From Dyella terrae (GTDB lineage Bacteria > Pseudomonadota > Gammaproteobacteria > Xanthomonadales > Rhodanobacteraceae): DNA of 64,000 bases. The notes below the pieces were generated by a model. That model saw nothing but the letters and a program-made list of their open reading frames with translations, was not told the origin of the DNA and made no database searches. The stretch lies in NCBI RefSeq assembly GCF_004322705.1, contig NZ_SIZZ01000003.1:396302-460301 (forward strand), given 5' to 3'. Below, in pieces: positions 56,008 through 64,000 of the stretch. Position 1 is the first letter of the stretch. Each line of letters opens with the position of its first letter. A program made the translations under genes and the position numbers.

Positions 56008-57345
56008 ATGGCTGTGACTAACGGGGAGGCCAGACGTTGCATCGTCTGGTTTGGTCGACCCACAGGGGATGAGTACGAGAGCCTGACACAGGCAGGCTGG
56101 TACATCCGCATCGCCGATGCCAACGGGCAGGGTGGTGTGGGTACGCGAAGCGGCAGCATTGTCGTTGCGCTGGCCGACCTGCGTCATGCCGACGTGCGCA
56201 GCATCGCGTCCATGGAACGCATGATGGGCGATTACCCGGGCCTGCCCTGGCTTGCGCTCATTTCGTCCGACATGCCGACGCAGGAGCCGCTGATAAGCCG
56301 CATCCTGCAAACCAGCCAGGACTTCTTTACCGCCCCGGTGGATCTTGATCGCCTGCTCGAGACGCTCGTGCACATGGGCGGCGACTTGCCGGTCGACGAA
56401 CCCAATGACAGTGGCATTACCGGCCGCAGCCAGGCGATGCGCATCGTGATGGCCAGCATTCGCAAGTACGCGCCCGTCGACCTGCCGGTGTTGATCACCG
56501 GCGAAACCGGTACCGGCAAGGAAGTGGCCGCGCGTGCGCTGCATGGCATGTCCACGCGCGCCGATCGCCCGTTTGCGGCGATCAACTGCGGCGCCTTGCC
56601 TCCAAACCTCGTGCAGTCCGAACTGTTCGGACACGAGCGTGGTGCGTTCACGGGCGCTAATGCGCGACGCATCGGTCATTTTGAAACGGCGGCGGGTGGC
56701 ACGGTTTTCCTCGATGAAGTCGGTGACCTGCCGACTGATGCGCAGACCAGCCTGTTGCGCTTCCTGCAGGAAGGCACGCTGGAGCGCGTGGGCAGCAGCC
56801 AGTCGATCAAGCTGGATGTGCGCGTACTCGCCGCGACGCACGTCGATCTGGAAAAGGCGGTGGAGCAGGGGCGCTTCCGCGAAGACCTCTATTACCGCCT
56901 CAACGTGCTCCGCCTGCGCATGCCCGCTTTGCGCGAGCGCGAAGATGACGTGGTGATGCTGGCACAGACCTTCCTCGATGCCTTCCGCGAGCAGCACCAC
57001 TGTCAGGCGCGTGCCTTCAGCAACGCCGCGCGACAGGCGATGCGGCATTTCGCGTGGCCGGGCAACGTGCGCGAGTTACTCAATCGCGTGCAGCGTGCGG
57101 CGGTGGTGGCCGAAGGCGATCTGATCACCGCCGAGGACCTGGACCTGGCCGATATTCCTGCCGCGCAACTGGCGCACGCCAGTCTTGGCAGCACGCGTGT
57201 GGCGGCTGAACGCGATGCCGTCATCAACACCCTGCGCGAGTGCCGCTTCAATATCAGCGAGTGCGCGAGGCGCCTGAAAGTCTCCCGCGTCACCATCTAT
57301 CGCCTGTGCAAGAAGCATCGGCTGGCGCTCGAGGAACTGCGCTGA
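56008..57345 (+). CDS. Sigma-54-dependent activator, VpsR/FleQ-like
   Basis: A 445-aa enhancer-binding protein. Residues 1-130 are a divergent receiver-like domain with no clear phospho-acceptor Asp, as in VpsR/FleQ-type regulators. The AAA+ domain (about 135-370) has Walker A GETGTGKE, the sigma-54 contact GAFTGA, Walker B VFLDEVGDL and the arginine-finger region REDLYYRLNVL. A C-terminal Fis helix-turn-helix closes it (SECARRLKVSRVTIYRL). VpsR relatives bind c-di-GMP and control biofilm polysaccharide, but that activity is not shown here. GGGAGGGAA lies 7 nt before the ATG. Confidence 0.9.
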   Translation: MAVTNGEARRCIVWFGRPTGDEYESLTQAGWYIRIADANGQGGVGTRSGSIVVALADLRHADVRSIASMERMMGDYPGLPWLALISSDMPTQEPLISRILQTSQDFFTAPVDLDRLLETLVHMGGDLPVDEPNDSGITGRSQAMRIVMASIRKYAPVDLPVLITGETGTGKEVAARALHGMSTRADRPFAAINCGALPPNLVQSELFGHERGAFTGANARRIGHFETAAGGTVFLDEVGDLPTDAQTSLLRFLQEGTLERVGSSQSIKLDVRVLAATHVDLEKAVEQGRFREDLYYRLNVLRLRMPALREREDDVVMLAQTFLDAFREQHHCQARAFSNAARQAMRHFAWPGNVRELLNRVQRAAVVAEGDLITAEDLDLADIPAAQLAHASLGSTRVAAERDAVINTLRECRFNISECARRLKVSRVTIYRLCKKHRLALEELR

Positions 57346-57377
57346 TCGTTTAAGGGTAAGGGTTTGCCCATGCGAGC

Positions 57378-57408
57378 CTCCGGTGCGTGACGCATCCGGA
57401 GTGCTTTT
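57378..57408 (+). terminator. Terminator-like hairpin after the sigma-54 activator gene
   Basis: CTCCGGTGCG and CGCATCCGGAG arms with a one-base bulge, followed by TGCTTTT. Confidence 0.65.
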
Positions 57409-57440
57409 GCGTGCGCGTTGGCGTAGGTCCGCGCCGCATC

Positions 57441-57490
57441 GGAAAAGACGGAAGGCCCCTGGCCTACAGGGGTCAGCCAGGGGCCTCCGT
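57441..57490 (-). ncRNA. Strong hairpin, possible terminator of an unknown minus-strand RNA
   Basis: GGCCCCTGGC and GCCAGGGGCC pair perfectly, extended by ACGGA/TCCGT with a bulge. Read on the minus strand the stem is followed by CTTTTCC, so it may end a short transcript coming from 57500-57950. The 633-bp gap 57346-57978 has no credible protein gene; a second weaker GGGTTACCCGG-type stem lies just beyond. I found no known RNA family that fits. Confidence 0.35.
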
Positions 57491-57978
57491 TGGTTGCCCG
57501 GCCACAGGGGTTGCCGGGTTACCGCCCTCATCACCACCGTCCTGGCGGCTGCAGAGTCAGTCGCGACGCCGGGGCACATGCGTGCACCGGCAGGCGCTTC
57601 GCCGAATAGATGGCAAGCGTTGTGCCAAGCGAGAGTCTTCATCAAGTCGCATTAAATTCAATGAGATAGCTCGACATTGGTCGGCGCCGGTTGTAACAGA
57701 AGCGAACACCAGGACGGCCCTGCACCGCCTTCGAGTGGCGATCCATGGGCCTCCACAAGCTTCGCCTTCACATCTGTAACGCTGGCGATACATGTCGCTG
57801 CGGCATGAACAGTCGCGCGCCGGCTTGAGATGACGCCGCTGCAGGCCGACACCATCGTTGCTGCATCGCGTGCAAACCCCACCCCCAGGTCGTACGATGA
57901 ATAGCGCCGCGTCCCTACGCGCGCACCTGCCCTTTTCCTACCTTTGGCGCGGCCCCAAGGCCTCGCCCGGAGCCTCGC

Positions 57979-59220
57979 ATGCACTCGCCGGAATCCCCGT
58001 CCACGCCCCTGATCGACCTTGGCAAGCGCTACTGGCTGCCGGTCTATCGACCCCGTGAAGTCGTACTCGACCACGGCAAGGGGTCGCGCGTGTGGGATGC
58101 CGAGGGCCGCGATTACGTGGATCTGGGCGCCGGCATCGCGGTGAACGCGCTGGGCCACCAGGACCCGGACCTGCTCGACGCCCTGACCACGCAGGCGCAC
58201 AAGCTGTGGCACAGCAGCAACGTGTTCTACACCGAGCCGCCGCTGCACCTGGCGCAGGAGTTGGTGGATGCGTCGGGCTTTGCCACGCGCGTGTTCCTGT
58301 GCAACTCCGGCACGGAGGCGAACGAAGCGGCCATCAAGCTGGTGCGCAAATGGGCCTCGCAGCAGGGCCGGCCGCCAGAACAGCGGGTGATCGTCACGTT
58401 CCGCGGTTCGTTCCATGGCCGCACGCTGGCAGCTGTCACGGCGACCGCCCAGCCGAAGTACCAGGAAAGCTACGAACCGCTGCCCGGTGGTTTCCGCTAT
58501 CTCGATTTCAACGACGTGCCCGCACTGGAAGCGGCGTTCGCCCAGGGCGACGTGTCGGCCGTGATGCTGGAACCGGTGCAGGGCGAGGGTGGCGTGCTGC
58601 CCGCCGCACCCGGTTTCATCAAGCGGGTGCGTGAACTGTGCGATCAGTACAACGCCTTGCTGGTGCTCGACGAGATCCAGTGCGGCATGGGTCGTACCGG
58701 CACCTTGTTCGCCCATGCGCAGGACGAGGTCACGCCGGACATCGTGACGCTCGCCAAGGCGCTGGGCTGCGGATTCCCGATTGGCGCGATGCTGGCCGGA
58801 CCCAAGGTCGCCGAGGTGATGCAGTTCGGTGCGCACGGCACGACGTTCGGCGGCAACCCGCTGGCGGCTGCCGTCGCGCGCGTGGCACTGCGCAAACTTG
58901 GATCAGCGGAGATCCTCGCCAACGTGGCGCGCCAGTCGCAGGCATTGCGTGATGGCCTTGCGGCTATCCAGGCCGAAACGGGCTTGTTCTCGCAGGTGCG
59001 CGGTCGCGGATTGATGCTCGGCGCCGTGCTGGCCGATGCGTACAAGGGTCGCGCCGGCGAAATCCTTGATTACGCCGCAGGCCATGGATTGCTCGTGTTG
59101 CAGGCAGGTCCGGACGTCTTGCGTTTCGTGCCGCCGCTCAATATCAGCGATGCCGATCTTGCCGAAGGCCTGGCGCGTTTTCGTGCGGCCCTTCAGGACT
59201 TCCCGCGCGAGAAGCCCTGA
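57979..59220 (+). CDS. argD: Acetylornithine transaminase (class III aminotransferase)
   Basis: A 413-aa PLP enzyme. The class III signature LVLDEIQCGMGRTG and the PLP lysine in TLAKALGCGFPIGAML are present, with FLCNSGTEANEAAIKLVRK (phosphate site) and SFHGRTLAAVTAT. The length and pattern match ArgD/AstC, which convert N-acetylornithine or succinylornithine; with no arginine genes nearby, either biosynthetic or catabolic use is possible. ATG 57979 follows GGAG by 7 nt. Convergent with the channel gene, 3 bp apart. Confidence 0.9.
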   Translation: MHSPESPSTPLIDLGKRYWLPVYRPREVVLDHGKGSRVWDAEGRDYVDLGAGIAVNALGHQDPDLLDALTTQAHKLWHSSNVFYTEPPLHLAQELVDASGFATRVFLCNSGTEANEAAIKLVRKWASQQGRPPEQRVIVTFRGSFHGRTLAAVTATAQPKYQESYEPLPGGFRYLDFNDVPALEAAFAQGDVSAVMLEPVQGEGGVLPAAPGFIKRVRELCDQYNALLVLDEIQCGMGRTGTLFAHAQDEVTPDIVTLAKALGCGFPIGAMLAGPKVAEVMQFGAHGTTFGGNPLAAAVARVALRKLGSAEILANVARQSQALRDGLAAIQAETGLFSQVRGRGLMLGAVLADAYKGRAGEILDYAAGHGLLVLQAGPDVLRFVPPLNISDADLAEGLARFRAALQDFPREKP

Positions 59221-59223
59221 TCG

Positions 59224-60093
59224 TCACTCGGGACCGTGCTCCAGCGCGGTCCCGCAGTTCCGGCAATAGCGCGCATCCTGCTCGTGCGTGGCCAGATGGC
59301 AGGTGTGGCACGTGATGCGCCGCATCTGCGCCTGGCGCATGCCGGCGGCGAGCTCCGCCGCAAAAATGCCGGTGGGCACGGCGATGATGCTGTAGCCCAC
59401 CAGCATGATCAGTGACGTGACGAACTGGCCGAGCGTCGTATGCGGCGTGATGTCGCCGAATCCCACCGTGGTCATCGTCACGATCGCCCAGTACATCGAA
59501 CGCGGAATGCTGCTGAAGCCGTTGTCCGGCCCTTCGATCAGGTACATCAGCGCGCCGAAGATAAGCACCAGGGTGAGAATCGTGCTGACGAAAATGAAGA
59601 TCTTCCGTCGCGACTTGATCAGCGTGGACCAGAGCACATTTGATTCGTCGACGTAACGCGTCATCTTCAGGACGCGGAAGATGCGCAGGATGCGTAGTGC
59701 ACGGATCACCAGCAGGTACTGGCTGCCGGCAAGGAAAAGGCTCGCATACGTCGGCAATACGGCCAGCAGATCGACGACGCCGAAGAAGCTGAAGATGTAG
59801 CCGCGTGGCTTGTCGACCACGGCGATGCGCGCAACGTACTCCACGGTGAAGATCACCGTGAAGATCCATTCCAACGCAAGGAACCACGTGCCAAGGCGAA
59901 AATGCAGGTCGGCGACGGAGTCGAGTACGGTGACGACGATGCTCGACAGGATCGCCAGCATCAGCAGCAGGTCGAACAGCCGCCCTGCGCGATCGTCATG
60001 TCCAAAGATGATGCCAAACCAACGGCGGCGCCACGGTGCGCCCGGTGCCGGGCCGAGATCGAGATGCGGCATGCCGCGCGGCGTGGTGTTCAT
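59224..60093 (-). CDS. Kv-type voltage-gated potassium channel with C-terminal zinc ribbon
   Basis: A 289-aa ion channel. Six membrane segments S1-S6 lie in about residues 40-250; the S4 helix has Arg every third residue (VIRALRILRIFRVLKM) and the pore loop reads TMTTVGFGDITP, a potassium selectivity filter. The C-terminus is unusual: ITCHTCHLATHEQDARYCRNCGTAL gives CxxC...CxxC zinc-ribbon ligands (about residues 257-281). A soluble zinc ribbon could gate the channel by metal or redox state. The start at 60093 precedes a basic Pro-rich leader. Downstream gene is argD, tail to tail. Confidence 0.88.
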   Translation of the reverse strand: MNTTPRGMPHLDLGPAPGAPWRRRWFGIIFGHDDRAGRLFDLLLMLAILSSIVVTVLDSVADLHFRLGTWFLALEWIFTVIFTVEYVARIAVVDKPRGYIFSFFGVVDLLAVLPTYASLFLAGSQYLLVIRALRILRIFRVLKMTRYVDESNVLWSTLIKSRRKIFIFVSTILTLVLIFGALMYLIEGPDNGFSSIPRSMYWAIVTMTTVGFGDITPHTTLGQFVTSLIMLVGYSIIAVPTGIFAAELAAGMRQAQMRRITCHTCHLATHEQDARYCRNCGTALEHGPE

Positions 60094-60171
60094 CGTGGTG
60101 CGCCTTGTCTTCGATAGGCGATGCGTGTGGCGGTGGAGCTTAGGATGTCGGCCGGCATCCCGCCATCGTGA

Positions 60172-60780
60172 TCAGAGCAGATCGTATGCCGCCAGTGCGT
60201 CAAGGAAGGCCGTGTACGTCTGGTAGTGATGGACGTGCAGGCCGGCGATGCGTGCACCGGCAACATTGTCGGCATTGTCGTCGATGAAGAGCGTGCGTGC
60301 CGGCTCGTGCTGCAGGCGGCGCAGGCAGGACGAGTAGACGGCGGGATCCGGCTTGCTGGTGCCGAACTGGGCGGACGCATGGCAGCGCGCGGTGAAACGT
60401 GGGAACAGCCCGGGAGCGATGTCGCCCAGTGAGGACGCCATGAGTTCGCCGTTATTGGTCAGCAGCGCAACCTCGGCGCGCCGGGCGACCCGCTCGACCG
60501 TGTCCATGACATCAGGGCGCAGGCGAGTGGCGGCACGGCGCGCGGCGATCCAGTCCGAAGCGGTGATCTCGGCTCCGGCTTCGCGACTCAGCGCCTCGAG
60601 GTAAGCCTGGGCATCGAGCTCACCGCGGTCGGCGGCGTCTTCGATGCCCGAGCCATAGATGGCGTGCTGGACACGCGCGAAGGTGCTGCCGATCGCCTGG
60701 GCAAGATGCGCCACGCGGACGTGCTTGTCGTAATCGGCAAGCACGCCATCGAAATCGAACAGCACGCAGCGAAGGTTCAC
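60172..60780 (-). CDS. HAD-superfamily hydrolase
   Basis: A 202-aa HAD phosphatase. Motif I is [10 protein letters not shown] (residues 7-16), motif II LLTNNGE, motif III the KPDP stretch and motif [14 protein letters not shown]; the cap is type C1. Start is GTG at 60780, overlapping the hemL stop (GTGA), so translation is coupled. Substrate unknown. It is last in the thiE-hemL-HAD operon and could dephosphorylate a thiamine or haem intermediate, but the HAD fold is too broad to say. Confidence 0.87.
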   Translation of the reverse strand: MNLRCVLFDFDGVLADYDKHVRVAHLAQAIGSTFARVQHAIYGSGIEDAADRGELDAQAYLEALSREAGAEITASDWIAARRAATRLRPDVMDTVERVARRAEVALLTNNGELMASSLGDIAPGLFPRFTARCHASAQFGTSKPDPAVYSSCLRRLQHEPARTLFIDDNADNVAGARIAGLHVHHYQTYTAFLDALAAYDLL

Positions 60781-62060
60781 GCGCGGATGGCTTTCAGCGT
60801 CTGGCGTGCGGCTTCCAGCGTGGCGGCGATGTCGTCGTCGGTGTGCGCGCTGGATACGAAGCCCGCTTCGAACGCCGACGGCGCCAGGTATACGCCGCGC
60901 TCCAGCATGCCGTGGAAGAAGCGGTTGAACAGCGTCGTGTCGGCTGCGGTGGCCTGGGTGTAGCTCTCCACTTTCTCTGCCGTGAAGAACAGGCCGAACA
61001 TGCCGCCCACGCGGTTGGTGCTGAAAGGGATGCCTTCGCCATCGGCCACGGCCTGCAGGCCATCCGTGAGCAGGCGCGTGCGCGCGGCGAGCGACTCGTA
61101 GAAACCCGGCGCCTGGATCAGTTCCAGCATGGCCAGGCCCGCCGCCATCGCGACCGGATTGCCGCTGAGCGTGCCGGCCTGGTAGATCGGGCCGGCGGGC
61201 GCGATCTGCTCCATCAGTTCGCGTCGGCCACCATAGGCGCCCACGGGCATGCCGCCGCCAATGATCTTGCCGAAGGTGCTGATATCCGGGGTGATGCCGT
61301 AGTGCGCCTGTGCGCCGCCCAGGGCCACGCGGAAGCCCGTCATCACTTCGTCGAAGATGAGCAGGGCGCCATGGCGCGTGCACAGCTCGCGCAGGCCCTG
61401 CAGGTAGCCGTCCTTCGGCGGAATGCAGTTCATGTTGCCGGCGACCGGCTCGATGATCAGGCCGGCGATGTCGTCGCCATGTTCGGCGAAGAGCGCTTCG
61501 GCGGCGGCGAGATCGTTGTAGGCCAGCGTGAGCGTCAGATCCGCGCTGGCCTTGGGCACGCCCGGCGACGTCGGCACGCCGAAGGTGAGCGCGCCGGAAC
61601 CGGCCTTCACCAGGAAGCTGTCGCCGTGGCCGTGGTAGCAGCCTTCGAACTTGACGATCTTGCTGCGGCCGGTGGCGCCACGCGCCAGGCGGATCGCCGA
61701 CATGGTCGCTTCGGTGCCCGAGTTGACCATGCGCACCATGTCGATCGACGGCACCAGGCGGGTGATCGCCTCGGCCATGGTGATCTCGGCGGGGCAGGGC
61801 GTGCCGTAGGAAAGGCCGTTCATGACGGCGCGCTCGACGGCTTCGCGCACGTGCGGATGATTATGGCCGACGATCATCGGGCCCCAGGAGCCCACGTAGT
61901 CGATGTAGCGCTTGCCTTCCACGTCCCACAGGTACGGGCCATCGGCGCGGGCTGTGAAGAAGGGCTCGCCACCGACCGAGTTGAACGCGCGCACGGGGGA
62001 ATTCACGCCGCCGGGCATCAGTTGGCGGGCGCGCTGGAAAAGTTCGTGGTTGGTCGTCAT
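60777..62060 (-). CDS. hemL: Glutamate-1-semialdehyde 2,1-aminomutase
   Basis: Makes 5-aminolevulinate in the C5 haem pathway. The 427-aa class III aminotransferase-fold enzyme has the PLP lysine in [36 protein letters not shown] and [12 protein letters not shown]. It overlaps thiE by 4 bp (ATGA) and the HAD gene by 4 bp (GTGA), so three genes are coupled. Putting thiamine and haem steps in one transcript links two branches with no shared intermediate. Confidence 0.96.
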   Translation of the reverse strand: MTTNHELFQRARQLMPGGVNSPVRAFNSVGGEPFFTARADGPYLWDVEGKRYIDYVGSWGPMIVGHNHPHVREAVERAVMNGLSYGTPCPAEITMAEAITRLVPSIDMVRMVNSGTEATMSAIRLARGATGRSKIVKFEGCYHGHGDSFLVKAGSGALTFGVPTSPGVPKASADLTLTLAYNDLAAAEALFAEHGDDIAGLIIEPVAGNMNCIPPKDGYLQGLRELCTRHGALLIFDEVMTGFRVALGGAQAHYGITPDISTFGKIIGGGMPVGAYGGRRELMEQIAPAGPIYQAGTLSGNPVAMAAGLAMLELIQAPGFYESLAARTRLLTDGLQAVADGEGIPFSTNRVGGMFGLFFTAEKVESYTQATAADTTLFNRFFHGMLERGVYLAPSAFEAGFVSSAHTDDDIAATLEAARQTLKAIRA

Positions 62061-62695
62061 GAAGGCAATCCGGGGTTAGCAGGAAACAGGTCGGTGAAGC
62101 TCTGGGCGGCGGCGCGCACGTCATCGGCGCGAAATACCGCCGAAATGGCGGCCAGGTAATCGGCGCCGGCGTCCACCAGCAATCCCCCATTTTCGTGGGT
62201 GATCCCGCCAATCGCCACTCGTGGCACGCGGAGCGCGGCGCTCTGCCGCAGCAAGTCCAGGGCCGCGCGCCGGGCCTGGGGCTTGGTAGGCGAGGGGAAG
62301 AAGGCGCCAAAGGCAATGTAGTCGGCACCGGCGGCGACGAGGTCCCGGGCGCGCTCCAGCGAGTCGTAGCAAGACACGCCGATGATGGCGTCCGGGCCCA
62401 GCGCCTCGCGGGCGTCGGTGATGGCGTCATCGTCCTCGCCCAGATGCACGCCCTCGGCCTGGATGGTGAGGGCCAGGGCCACGTCGTCGTTGATGATCAG
62501 GGGTACACCGTGCTCGCGGCAGAGCTCATGCAGGGCGCCGGCCTCCAGGACGCGACGGGCCTGGTCGGGCGTCTTGTCGCGGTACTGGACCAGGCGCGCG
62601 CCGCCCTGGATGGCTTCGGCAACGACATTGACGAGATCGTCACGGGGGCCGTCCGTGATGGCGTAAAGGCCGCGAGTTGGGAATCGATGGGGCAT
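62057..62695 (-). CDS. thiE: Thiamine-phosphate synthase
   Basis: Joins hydroxymethylpyrimidine diphosphate and thiazole phosphate. The 212-aa TIM-barrel protein has LVQYRDK, the [11 protein letters not shown] stretch with active-site residues, [11 protein letters not shown] and the phosphate-binding AIGGIT. The start at 62695 gives [16 protein letters not shown], the family opening. First gene of the thiE-hemL-HAD operon; no TPP riboswitch is visible before it, unlike thiC. Divergent from the rubredoxin gene. Confidence 0.95.
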   Translation of the reverse strand: MPHRFPTRGLYAITDGPRDDLVNVVAEAIQGGARLVQYRDKTPDQARRVLEAGALHELCREHGVPLIINDDVALALTIQAEGVHLGEDDDAITDAREALGPDAIIGVSCYDSLERARDLVAAGADYIAFGAFFPSPTKPQARRAALDLLRQSAALRVPRVAIGGITHENGGLLVDAGADYLAAISAVFRADDVRAAAQSFTDLFPANPGLPS

Positions 62696-62786
62696 AAAGC
62701 TTTGTGAATTGACGCCGTACGCTTTCGCACGGACAGGTGAGTTGCGAGAATGCGCATTCTGTTCCCTTGATGAAAGCAGTGCACCA

Positions 62787-62984
62787 ATGAGTCAGAGCTC
62801 CACCGAAACCGGCAACCTGCGCAAGTGGATGTGTGTGGTCTGCGGCTTTATCTATGACGAGGCCCTGGGGCTCCCCGAGGAAGGCATCGAGCCTGGCACG
62901 CGTTGGGCTGATGTGCCCGATACGTGGACGTGCCCGGACTGCGGCGCCACCAAGGATGACTTCGAGATGATCGAAGTCGACTGA
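62787..62984 (+). CDS. Rubredoxin
   Basis: A 65-aa one-iron electron carrier. [23 protein letters not shown] and [13 protein letters not shown] supply the two CxxCG iron-binding loops and the conserved aromatic (Tyr in GFIYD). It may serve alkane hydroxylase, NO or superoxide reduction; no partner is adjacent. ATG 62787 gives the short N-terminal leader typical of these; the open frame runs upstream to 62709 without a ribosome-binding site. Confidence 0.95.
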   Translation: MSQSSTETGNLRKWMCVVCGFIYDEALGLPEEGIEPGTRWADVPDTWTCPDCGATKDDFEMIEVD

Positions 62985-63101
62985 CCTCGACCGCACTCAT
63001 CCCAAATCGGCCCGAATTTGTCATTTCGTTGACCGGGCCGTGTGCTGTGATGACCCTGCGTCAGCCTACAGGCGCTGGCGCAGGAGAAAGGGAGTCATCG
63101 C

Positions 63102-63308
63102 ATGCAGCAGTTCATTCCGTTCGAAGATGATTGGGACGCGCTGGAAAACCTCAGCCTCGAATCGCTCGTTCCTTACCGCGTAGGGCTTCCCTGCGCCACG
63201 CAGCCGGCAAATCACTGCACTGCGCCGGGCGAACCCTCTACAGATAGTTCATCACCCACCTGCGCGCCGATACGGCTGACCGTACCCGCCTTGAGCTCCA
63301 GCACGTAA
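63102..63308 (+). CDS. Small conserved-looking protein, tail overlaps the DUF192 gene
   Basis: A 68-aa frame that opens MQQFIPFEDDWDALENLSLESLVPYRVG, an acidic/aromatic start I have seen in Xanthomonadales small proteins but cannot name. GGGAG is 7 nt before the ATG. Residues 1-37 look natural; the last 30 (THCTAPGEP-type, Ser/Thr-rich) run antisense through the end of the DUF192 gene and may be out-of-family, so the true end could be shorter by frameshift or the overlap is real. Function unknown. Confidence 0.55.
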   Translation: MQQFIPFEDDWDALENLSLESLVPYRVGLPCATQPANHCTAPGEPSTDSSSPTCAPIRLTVPALSSST

Positions 63309-63661
63309 CGCGCGGGCGCATTGCTCGGGTAGCTGGGGCAGGGATCGGCCTTGCATGGCGGCACGTTCAACTGCATCGATACGAGCTTGCGGTTGGCATC
63401 GAAGTAAAGGATGTCCAGCGGGATGAGCGTGTTCTTCATCCAGAAGGAGCGCTCATCCGTATCCGCGAAGATGAAGAGCATGCTGTGATCGGCAGCGAGC
63501 TCCTTTCGGTTCATCAGTCCTAGTGCGCGAGTCTCATCCGTCGTCGCGAACTCAGTGGAAAACCGCTGCCCGTGCAGCGTGACGCCAGGCGTCGCGGGCG
63601 TCGGCGCCGCCATGGCGCTTCCCATCCATACGAACAGCAGCGGGGCAATCATGCGCTTCAT
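63212..63661 (-). CDS. DUF192 family exported protein
   Basis: A 149-aa protein. The signal peptide (KRMIAPLLFVWMGSAMA, cleavage before APTPATPG) gives a periplasmic DUF192 domain: GLMNRKELAADHSMLFIF, then SFWMKNTLIPLDILYFD and YVLELKAGTVSRIGAQVGD. Family function unknown. ATG 63661 is the start of the signal peptide. Its 3' end overlaps the small-protein gene on the other strand by 97 bp. The rRNA promoter lies upstream of it, divergent. Confidence 0.85.
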   Translation of the reverse strand: MKRMIAPLLFVWMGSAMAAPTPATPGVTLHGQRFSTEFATTDETRALGLMNRKELAADHSMLFIFADTDERSFWMKNTLIPLDILYFDANRKLVSMQLNVPPCKADPCPSYPSNAPARYVLELKAGTVSRIGAQVGDELSVEGSPGAVQ

Positions 63662-63838
63662 ATATAGATGCAGCCTTGTGGTTTGGGGTGCGCGCGAGTG
63701 TAGCGTCACTGCGATGTGTCATCGTCGTGAAAAAAAGTTCGCATGACCCCTTCACAAGCATGCCGAATGGGAGCTATTATTTTCCTCCCCCGCAGCGAGA
63801 CGCTACCGCTTCGGAGGTTCCACCCCAACAACCTCGAA

Positions 63839-63897
63839 TGAAAAATTTCTTCGAAAAAGTTGTTGACGGATACGGAAGACGATGTATAGTAAGCGGC
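63839..63897 (+). promoter_or_regulatory. Strong rRNA operon promoter with UP-like element
   Basis: TTGACG (63863-63868) and TATAGT (63885-63890) are 16 bp apart. An A/T-rich stretch (AAAAATTTCTTCGAAAAAG, 63841-63859) sits where an UP element would, and GC-rich AAGCGGCTC follows the -10 as a discriminator. The downstream boxA-like sequence and right-edge leader identify it as an rrn promoter. Start point near 63897. Confidence 0.8.
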
Positions 63898-63949
63898 TCA
63901 CCCGGGACGAAATGTTTCGGGGCGATCGGAAGAAACGGTCGCAAGTGAT

Positions 63950-63962
63950 TGATCTTTGACAG
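63950..63962 (+). promoter_or_regulatory. boxA-like antitermination site in the rRNA leader
   Basis: TGATCTTTGACAG resembles the boxA TGCTCTTTAACA that recruits NusB/NusE in rRNA leaders, about 55 nt after the inferred start. The rest of the leader runs off the window; the 16S gene itself is not included. Confidence 0.65.
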
Positions 63963-64000
63963 TGTGCGCAGGTGACTTGTGTGGGCGTCTTGCGGTGGAT

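Noticed and set aside
57412..57540. c-di-GMP-I riboswitch
   Set aside because: GGTTGCCGGGTTACCG resembles the 3' part of the aptamer, but the conserved CACGCA and GACGCAAAGCC parts are missing.

Overview
The window is a high-GC gammaproteobacterial chromosome segment. Gene content and order suggest Xanthomonadales (Lysobacterales), most likely Rhodanobacteraceae such as Dyella, Luteibacter or Rhodanobacter. The clues are a PPi-dependent phosphofructokinase next to a short adenylate kinase and mpl, the lpxL/waaA/tolC/isoaspartyl-methyltransferase-like neighbourhood, an Oar-like TonB receptor, and a rubredoxin gene near an rRNA operon leader. The taxon is inferred; no 16S sequence lies inside the window. 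Almost all of the segment reads as core chromosome: I see no transposase, integrase, phage gene, CRISPR array or tRNA.

Layout. 0-7 kb: 5'-truncated sppA, an ABC ATPase with a small lipoprotein, an SDR, a three-unit array of DnaA-box repeats (3.77-4.12 kb), a DUF4124 protein, a DegV protein and AMP nucleosidase. 7-16 kb: an LTA-synthase-like sulfatase, glnE, a 1.3 kb gene-free repeat region, an ELM1-family protein, a RutE-like nitroreductase and YceI. 16-28 kb: an envelope block with a Yip1 protein, a zinc-finger protein, two glycosyltransferases around an O-antigen ligase-like protein, a VirK/YbjX protein, lpxL, waaA, TolC, a Pcm-like methyltransferase and a TetR regulator. 28-36 kb: TPP riboswitch and thiC, a DUF2333 protein, a LysR/dkgB pair, a bestrophin and two tandem SDRs. 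36-45 kb: ppa, a prolyl-4-hydroxylase-like oxygenase, a prolyl oligopeptidase, an Oar-like TonB receptor and hppA. 45-55.6 kb: an FkbM-like gene plus a 791-aa unknown, an RcnB-like protein, PPi-PFK, adk, mpl, a Lon N-domain protein, an SDR and a glyoxalase-fold protein. 56-64 kb: a sigma-54 activator behind a CRP-like site, argD, a Kv-type channel with a zinc ribbon, the thiE-hemL-HAD operon, rubredoxin, a DUF192 protein and the promoter and leader of an rRNA operon whose 16S gene starts beyond the right edge.

Connections. Three pyrophosphate enzymes (soluble PPase, proton-pumping PPase, PPi-PFK) plus adk imply a PPi-linked energy economy. Thiamine genes are split between riboswitch-controlled thiC and thiE in a haem operon. 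The 17.8-26.7 kb block assembles or modifies LPS and exports through TolC. The most unusual non-coding features are the DnaA-box array, nine GAAA/GAAG-loop palindromes with compensatory stem changes (12.4-13.6 kb), and a roughly 100-120 bp palindromic element present in three full copies and one half copy behind genes.
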